From assembly GCA_014281115.1 (NCBI GenBank), contig JACONQ010000020.1, positions 744,001 through 808,000 on the forward strand: 64,000 bases of DNA, in the 5' to 3' direction. This document shows, piece by piece, positions 57,201 to 64,000 of the stretch. Origin of the DNA: Laburnicola sp. R22_1 (taxonomy: Eukaryota; Ascomycota; Dothideomycetes; Pleosporales; Didymosphaeriaceae). The stretch's first letter is position 1, and every line of letters begins with the position of its first letter. The notes under the pieces were generated by a model, which saw only the letters and a program-made list of their open reading frames with translations, was not told the origin of the DNA and searched no databases. The position numbers and the translations under genes were made by a program.

Positions 57201-59810
57201 GTTGAGGCCGAAAGTTCAAACATCGAAGAGAGCAGATTGCCACAAGTGCATGCACTCAACTGTATCAAGGAGTTCTTTGTGACATCGAGGCTCAGCGTTG
57301 CATCTGAAGCTTACATTGGGGAGAGTCTAGAGTTGGCCGCAAGAATCCTCAACTCTAAAGTGTATGTCCTATTGCTTGAATGTCTCTTTTACATCGCTGA
57401 AGGACTTTCAGGTGGCCGATTCGTAACTGCGGCTTGATGCTATTCAAGGCACTCATGGAACGATTGCTTGGCAGTGATGAGGTGCAGGACTGGAAAGAGC
57501 GCGAAACGACAAGAACCTCACGATTCTCATATGACAACTATCCTGCTCTAGTAGGAATTTTAAAGGATCTCCTCAATCCGGAGGGCCCGCTCAAAAAATC
57601 GCTTGATACTCCTGACAGCAACTCACCCATGGATTTACATGGCGCCGAAGGTGTGTTCCCAGCACTTCAGATCTTAAGACAGGCAATGCCGCCTGAAGAC
57701 AGCCGGATGCCGTTCCTACAAGCTGTCATGAGGCTGTTGTCAAGCCCGCATTGGCATCTTCGAGACATGGCAGCCAGGACGGTTACTGCGTTGTATCGAC
57801 CACAGGAACTTTTAACCGGGGCCAAATGGCTCTTAGATAACCTCGAAGAATCGACCAATGCTAGACATGGGCACCTGCTTTGTATCAAATATTGTGTTAA
57901 ACAGCGACTACAGAGCAGCGACAAAGGTATGTTCGGTTGCGAATCCGGCTTCATTATCTCGGAAGGTAAATAATGAGCAAGTGCCACTGACCAATTTCTA
58001 CCAGATAAAGAATTCTTAAGAGATTTCATGCTCCACCAGAGCATTTGTACCACAGCATGGTACACCGAAACTAACTGCCCATTTGTCAAAGCAGCTTTTC
58101 TTGATCTTGTGAGCCTTTGCGGAATGTCAATCATCCGATACCCAACGCACGAATCGACTATGAGCGTATGGGCAGCACTCACAGCCGGCATCAAGATTGG
58201 TCCCGAGCACGTTTTTGATCTCAGAAATGCAGGTGCCGATGCTCTGCTTCAGAGATCTCAAGCTCAAGTATTCTTCCTCGACCGCGCTATCCTCCGGCCT
58301 GAATGCATCGATATCATGGTGTCCGACAAATACCAGAGCATCGGAAGCGCTCTGTTGGCACTGGCCATCAACGTGAGTTTCCCTAACATCCTCAATGGGG
58401 TTATTTCTCTAACCATACATCAACCTTCTCAGGCTCCATATACCTGTGGAGCAGGGTTAGAAGCCCTTGCCGATATTATCCATCTGAATGCTCCACAAGG
58501 CCCTGTACTGCAGATGCCCCTGGTCCTTCTACAAATTTACCGTGTAGTGCGTGATGCCAAGGACCCAGAAATACTCTCAAAAGCACAAGTCCTACTGGCT
58601 GACGGCCTTGCGCGCGATGGGATGGTAGATGGGGTGCTCAGTCTCATTCGAGAAACCGATATGCTCTCCACCCTCGACAAGCTAGAGACACAGTGTTTGA
58701 ACAGCGCACCGTCAAACGTGGAAAGTTCTCTGCGTCTTCTGGGCTTCTTTCTCGACTGGACGTACAACAAGCACCCTTCGCACCGTGGCACTACGTTACA
58801 AAGAATTGCACGATATATACGCCTTCTGCGCATGACGGTGGTGGACACAAATCCTTTCGATGCGCGTTTTGCTGGCGTGCAATCCGTCTTCGCGCTCAAT
58901 AACATCTGGACCATGGCTTCCCCATCGACGGCTACGGGACCCCTGCTCCTCGGTCTGTCTTTCGTCCTCTACGACATGCTCAACGATGACGACGACGAGA
59001 TACGCGACACAGCTGCGCTGGCTGCTGCTAAGCTCTTACAAGCTCAATCCACCACCACTCGAGTGTGTGGCAAGGCGGCTCTACATAAAGTACCAAAGGT
59101 GAGTGAGCCCTGAATCTAACACGTAAACACAACCTGGGAAGCCTATACTGACCATCGTACAACAGTGCTCCACCATCACGCCCGCAGTCCCAATCCTAAC
59201 CTGCCACCACCTCGCCACCTTCCTCACAACGCACTTCAACACCTCCCCCGACCTCTGCAAAGAAGCCCTCCGCCGACTCACCGACGCGCCCTTCCGAACG
59301 CCTCTCTTCGCCGTCCCCTTCGAAGAAGTCTTCGCCAAGGAGAGAAAGGAAGATACCACGCTCTTCGCGACCGAGAAGCAGAACCTCTACAAAGACCCTA
59401 CCCTCGACGCCGTCTTCTGGTCGCGCGTGCTCGGCTCGCTGCCTCCCACTTGTATCCCCGGCACCCTTCGCGAGGGCCTCGTCGCTTGGGTCGAGACGGC
59501 ACTTGCGGTCTTTGTTTGTACGGCGGAGAGCGAGGATGATGGCGCGCTGGGGTGGACGTCCAAATCGGAGGTGTTCACGCTGGGTATGCGTGTTATTTGT
59601 GGGGCGGAGGTGGTTTTGAAGTGGGAGGGTGGAATAACTGACCGTGGTGCGAAGATAAGGGGACTGTTGAGGGAGTTTGCAGATGTTGGGGAGAGGAGTG
59701 GAGTGCATGGGTTGTGGATGGAGAAGGTGGAGCAGGTGTTGGCGCGGAGTGTGTTGGATGTTGTGAGGGGTGTGGGAGCGCGCTTGGTTGCGATACAGAA
59801 AGAGTATTAG
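54273..59810 (+). CDS. TRM732: THADA/Trm732 homologue (DUF2428), partner of tRNA 2'-O-methyltransferase
   Basis: Ten exons sum to 1,668 aa: 54273-54394, 54459-55363, 55425-56424, 56470-56712, 56768-56996, 57048-57361, 57412-57926, 58005-58372, 58433-59098 and 59166-59810. Exon 2 could start three bases later. Yeast Trm732 assists Trm7 in methylating position 32 of certain tRNAs. The sequence is a helical-repeat protein throughout. It has the DUF2428 core: IPNVRMVRKLLDMTLDPFDDVRDTSVSIL, GGIPALMAGIIAAEPQPGGKLFPRAM, VWPIRNCGLMLFKALMERL and ARHGHLLCIKY. No signal peptide is present. An in-frame ATG at 54138, inside the tandem repeat, would add 45 residues rich in Arg and His. I chose 54273 because the family usually starts close to the helical repeats. 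Confidence 0.88.
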
Positions 59811-59959
59811 AGCCGGAGCTTGACATCGGCACTAGATACGTTGTAGTTGCAGAAAAAAATAGTTGAATTGACTCAGCGGGTATACACCTTCCACCTCATC
59901 CCACATACAACATCTACTCCATAACGACCGTTGATCACATCACCCCCACCCCCTCCCTT

Positions 59960-61311
59960 TCAAACAATCACCTCAGGCCTCTCCACCCTCCTCCTCGCGG
60001 TCCCAATCCCACTCACACCGCCCTCCTGCCCCTCCCCCAACCACGGCTTCTTCTGCTCCGCCAACCGACTCTGCCGCAAGAAGTAAATAACCTGCCCCAC
60101 AAGAATCAACACAAACGCAATGGGATACATCCAATGGATCCTCAAATGGAACACCTTGATCCCAATCGCGACACCCCAAAAATTGCCCGTGAGCAGCGAA
60201 ATATTGAAAAACGCCGCGCTCGTAAGGCGAAACAGAATAGGCGCAAGCGAATAGAATAGCGACAGGATAAACGTATACCCCGTGAGATACCCGCCGACCT
60301 TACTGTTCCACGTAGCCGACCTGAAGCTCGCACGATCGAAAATAGCAGCCTGCACGCCGTTGATGAACATGCCCCAGAAGCCGAGCTGGCCGACGACCTC
60401 GTACAGCGGGCGCTCGCTGACGAGGAATTCCTCAAACGTGTTGCTGATGCCGTAGAAGGTGGCGCCGAGGAGGGCGAAGAGGTCGCCTTTGACGGCGTCG
60501 GAGGCCGGGAAGTGGTTGTAGCCGGTGAGGTGGTCGGAGCCGAAGAGCACGCCCATGCCGCCGATGCAGAGGAGGATGCCGGCGATTTGGGTCCAGGTGT
60601 AGCGGACGCGGAGGAAGAAGAAGGAGAGGATTACGACGACGACGATGGCCCAGAAGTTGATGAGTTGGGCGGAGAGGATCGTCGTCTGGGTTGCGTGGGT
60701 CAGTGTGTATGTCCGGATTGGGAAGGGTGGGAGAAGAAAGGAGGAGTGGGACGTACATAGCGGTACGCAAGGACGATGAAGTAGTTGCCCTGAACGTCGA
60801 TGAAGGCGAATATGAAGAAGCGCCATCCGTCTTTCCAGACCATTTTGCCCCACCCCTTGAACCCCAGTTTATAGAGCGTGTAGGTGGTGTAGACAAGGTT
60901 GAGCAGGACGTAGTTGAAGAACGACTGAAAGGCGGGAATACTAGTCCCTTCCATTCTAAGAAGTTCCGATAGCGTATTCGTCGAGGTGATACAGATGGCG
61001 AGGACTATCAATCGTCAGCAACCGTCCAAACTCATACGAAGCATGCAGAACTCACTCTGCCCCAGGAGCAGAGCAATCCAGAACTGCTTCGTCTTCACAT
61101 AGGCAAACCAAGTTCCTTTGGTCTGCGCATCGCTGGCGGGAATAGGGTTCGCCTCTCCCTGCTGGCCTACCACCTGCGGAGCCCCATGCTCGTTTTCAGA
61201 ACTGAGGGTGTCCGCGCCTTTCGGCTGGTGGACGATGGTGTCGCTCGCCGTCATATCGATGCTGTCGCTCTTGTCTTTCCCGAATTGTCCCTGAAAGTGC
61301 GACTGAGCCAT
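59960..61311 (-). CDS. SLC35F-type (DUF914) multi-pass transporter (409 aa)
   Basis: Exons 61311-61056, 61004-60757 and 60685-59960. This belongs to the drug/metabolite transporter superfamily, SLC35F1/F2/F6 group. The soluble N-terminus (MAQSHFQGQFGKDKSD...) is followed by about ten membrane helices: FWIALLLGQILAICITSTNT, FFNYVLLNLVYTTYTL, FFIFAFIDVQGNYFIVLAYRY (the family signature), TILSAQLINFWAIVVVVILSFFFLRVRY, IAGILLCIGGMGVLFG and others. It ends with a basic tail (RRRVERPEVIV). The substrate is unknown. The gene is convergent with TRM732 (149 bp between stops), and the next gene upstream is the acyltransferase in the same direction. Confidence 0.86.
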
Positions 61312-62048
61312 CGGTATTCTCGTAACAACAGCGATATATGCTCTTTCAAGACTTTCAAGTGGCCGGCGGGGAAGCTCGATGCGCTCGGGAAGATGTTGGA
61401 TACCTGGATGGGAGCTTTTCGCCGACAAACGTGAGCGCAAAACTCCAGAAGTCGCTCACGGATCCTGCACAGCCGTCTTGGGCAAAAGGGCGTGCAAGAG
61501 CGCCTGGCGGCGGGCAGGCTGCCGCATCTTATGGAAGGAAGGTCGCAAAAGTCGACGGCTTGGCATGCAAGTTCTGAGAGAGGTCAGGCTCTCGGAGCCC
61601 CGCTGATCTCCACCGTGGCGGGCAGAACTTAGCTGTGCACGGCAAGACGACGGACTCTAGATGCGGCCGGGGCTAGGCGAGTCCCGGTTTTGCTTTTTGG
61701 TTGCTTGGAGGGCTGATGCCCGCCTTGCTGATTCGATCACTATACGTGCATGCAACATGAAGGCAAGGGTTTTTACGAGAGGAAGTGCGAGGGAGGGTCA
61801 TGAGATTGGTTTTAGCGTGCCTTCGAGCCCAGCTCTGTGCTTCACAGATGGAGCATGCAACCGCCACGTTCACGAAAGCAAAAATGGACCCAAGAGCCTT
61901 CATGTCGTAGCTTTCGAGCTCCAAGAGCTCCATAGGAATTGATTACGAATACTATCTAAAGCGCCAGCTAACAACGACGTACGCAGAACCGTGACTTCCG
62001 TCCGATATGTAGTCTGTACGACTATATTTACATCGCCTAGAAGCCAGG
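61312..62048. other. Intergenic region, no gene seen
   Basis: Upstream of the SLC35F-type gene and 3' of the acyltransferase gene. Short frames on both strands only. Confidence 0.5.
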
Positions 62049-63696
62049 TTAGCGTCTGCCTATGAAATGCAATGCAGGGCTCTCTGGGAACTTCTTGGAG
62101 ACACTACCGTATTTGGCTTGCCAAGCAAAAAAATACAGCAGCGCCGCCAGAGGTTGCCCAACAAGGCAGAAACTGATCCAGAAAATCATGTTGCCTGCCA
62201 CATCTCCGCGAATCCCCTTGACCTTCTTGAGCATGTCTGTCAGAACAATGAGCGGTATCTGGAGCATCATTCCCATGAACGCCACGCCTGATACTTGTTA
62301 GCAAACGAACCATGCGTGGAACAGGAGCGCACTGACCAAGAATGTTGTGGGTAGGGATGCCAACAAGCAACTCGTGAAGGACGGCAGAGAGGAAGAACAC
62401 GACAATCTGAGCGACCGCAGGGGGCACCCCTCGGCCAACAAGGGGGCTGTAGATATGGCGGCGCATGAAGTTTGTCACGGGCTTGTTCCAAGTCGTCCAG
62501 TATTGCCTCACGCTGCTAACGTTCCACCAGTCGCCGTAGAATTCGCGGTCGGCAAACCTCATAATCTCGCCGAGGCCGTTCATGAAAGACTGGAACAAAG
62601 CAAAGAAGCCGCATAGCCAGCAGAATAAAGACACCGTGGAGAGCTTCATTACACGCTCCACGATGGAGACAAGATCCAGACTGGCCATCTTGTCGAGTGA
62701 GTTCAGTAGCAACGGTGCGGCGTATTGAGCAGATGCGATCCAGACGGCGATGCTGAGTCCGGCAACCTCAACAGCACGCATAGCGACGAATCCCCAGCGA
62801 ATGCGATCGGTTCGAGGATAGGCAGGTTGGTATACAAGGGTCGGAGCCCACCAAAAATAACAGAGGTTCCCGAGCGTGATGTTCCTGGGGTATGGACAGC
62901 TCGCGTAAATCTCTGGAAGCGGTACAGACTGATCTGGGTGCAAAAGAGCGTGGCGCAGATCGCGATTTGTGAATGCATACGAGCAGCACTTAAGCCAGAC
63001 TACGACAGCATGCAGCTCACAAAGCGTCCCAATGCCAGGATGGTGAATGAAATAATAAACGATGTGTGTAGAAATGAGCAGATTCAGGGAGGCGTTCACA
63101 CCATGAAGGAGGGCAACGATGGTCCATATCTTCTTGAAACTGCGCCGAGCAGCCGCCTGCTTCTCTGGGGTGTTGTGCTCCTCGCCCGCCTTTTTCATTC
63201 GCGCCACGGCGCTCTTGGCTTGTTGTGCGGCTGCGAGTTCGATGAGGTATGCGACGAAGAGGTGGCAGGGAATCAAACAGTAGAGGGCCAATCCGAACAA
63301 GACGTCTTGCCGGCTGTAGTCGTGACACGAGAGGCAGATGAGAACACCGTACTATTCATGTGAGCTACCGTTCCCAATCGGCGCGGAAGGCGTACCTTTC
63401 GGAAGTTCTCAATCATCAGTCTAAGATTGGAAACGACTGTTGGCTGTTAGGAACGCCCGCTTGGCGAGCGAGGAATGCGTACCAAGCACGAGTATCATCA
63501 GATTCCGGAAACCCACGAAGCTGGGTGCTTGGGCGCCAGGAGAGAGGCACGACATGCGACTCTCGGCGTGGGTCGCAAAGACATGGCGGTACTTGGTCTG
63601 GCGCATGCTCCTCGGCCTCGGCGAGCTGTTCACGGGAGAGTATGAATGTTTGAGCTCGGTGGCGGTCGAAGTCGCAGTATCGGCGATGGTTGCCAT
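62049..63696 (-). CDS. MBOAT acyltransferase, DGAT1/sterol-O-acyltransferase type (502 aa)
   Basis: Exons 63696-63483, 63436-63396, 63351-62337 and 62287-62049. These ER enzymes transfer fatty acid from acyl-CoA to diacylglycerol or sterol for lipid-droplet storage. A disordered N-terminus leads to GFRNLMILVLVVSNLRLMIE (the NLR motif of DGAT1 proteins) and then multiple helices. The signature FYGDWWN is present (REFYGDWWNVSSVRQYWTTW), followed by the catalytic-His region FLSAVLHELLVGIPTH. The NLR motif and length favour DGAT1 over ACAT, which is usually longer. Exon 2 is a 41-nt micro-exon, supported by the motif it restores. Confidence 0.85.
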
Positions 63697-63922
63697 TGCG
63701 ATGAGATGAGAAGGCAGCAGCTGTGTCGGACGCGGCTGCCCAGAGGCAATGGGTGCACAGCGTGGAGATGGGGGACTAAATATGCGTGGCCCTCGCGGAA
63801 CGGGCGGAATGGTTGAAAACAGCAGCTCGGCTGACGGCTACTACGGGGCGTGAGGAGGTCCATGGTCTGTTTTCACAGGCCAAAAATGAGATGGGCTCAG
63901 AACGGAAGTGCTGAGAGCGGCG
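63697..63922. promoter_or_regulatory. Divergent region upstream of the acyltransferase gene
   Basis: No gene is seen in this part. It would be a shared promoter if the start at 63923 is real. Confidence 0.3.
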
Positions 63923-64000
63923 ATGCGGGGCCTCTGCGCACTGCTGCTCCTGGGTGCAGCCTTGCGCATACGTCAGACGGTCGAATCAATGAATGGTCTA
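63923..64000 (+). CDS. Possible 5' end of a secreted protein gene running off the window
   Basis: ATG at 63923 opens a frame MRGLCALLLLGAALRIRQTV, with a short basic start and a Leu-rich core like a signal peptide, still open at position 64000. Only 26 codons are visible, so this is weak. Confidence 0.25.
   Translation, partial: MRGLCALLLLGAALRIRQTVESMNGL

Noticed and set aside
59196..59708. 170-codon minus-strand frame
   Set aside because: Antisense to the last exon of TRM732/THADA, whose frame is continuous and in phase.
1..64000. CRISPR arrays, rRNA, tRNA genes and a secondary-metabolite cluster
   Set aside because: No spaced direct repeats, no recognisable tRNA A/B boxes or rRNA sequence, and no synthase genes; the amidase stands alone. 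tRNAscan-SE and a repeat finder would be decisive.

Overview
The window is nuclear DNA of a filamentous ascomycete. The genes carry many short introns (44-60 nt, GTRNGT donors, CTRAC-like branch sites) and encode fungal families such as Vps17, Snx41, Zrt3-like ZIP, Trm732/THADA, a CAP59/CMT1-type mannosyltransferase and a Ste5/Far1-like scaffold. Old transposons show CpA-to-TpA decay typical of repeat-induced point mutation (RIP). A dothideomycete (Pleosporales-like) genome is my best guess, but that is inference.

The layout falls into two parts. Positions 1-9760 are a transposon cluster. It holds the C-terminal end of a RIP-degraded pogo/Fot1-type transposase (1-290, +), a complete 2.1-kb pogo/Fot1-type element with 52-bp terminal inverted repeats and TA target duplications (339-2450), a 693-bp almost fully palindromic MITE with related termini (2649-3341), and a 5.9-kb Ty1/copia LTR retrotransposon (3822-9760) with a perfect 5-bp target duplication (GAAAC). 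The copia element sits inside the fourth codon of a gene for a cysteine-rich, single-pass surface protein whose remaining exons lie at 9766-10887.

From about 10 kb onward the window is ordinary gene-rich euchromatin. In order it holds: an F-box-like protein (+), a DUF4360-type secreted protein (-), mitochondrial protease OMA1 (+), a 3.8-kb stretch with no convincing gene, a RING-PH-VWA scaffold protein (-), a second 3.8-kb empty stretch, an RRM-like protein (-), mitochondrial EF-G2/MEF2 (-) divergent from retromer subunit VPS17 (+), an uncertain candidate at 34.3-35.2 kb, an amidase-signature hydrolase (+), sorting nexin SNX41 (-), an N-anchored membrane protein (-), a tiny membrane protein (-), a ZRT3-like zinc transporter (-), a GT69 mannosyltransferase-like protein (-), a 1,194-residue mostly disordered protein (-), the THADA/TRM732 tRNA-methylation partner (+), a SLC35F-type transporter (-), and a DGAT1/sterol-acyltransferase-type MBOAT enzyme (-).

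The genes do not form one pathway or a biosynthetic cluster. Loose themes are endosomal sorting (VPS17, SNX41), mitochondrial translation and quality control (MEF2, OMA1), and membrane or lipid functions. Exon joins were worked out by hand; a CDS called frame-consistent is one whose exon lengths sum to whole codons. The most unusual biology is in the first 11 kb: a retrotransposon with near-identical LTRs but about 38 in-frame stops, which has just cut a gene inside its signal peptide.
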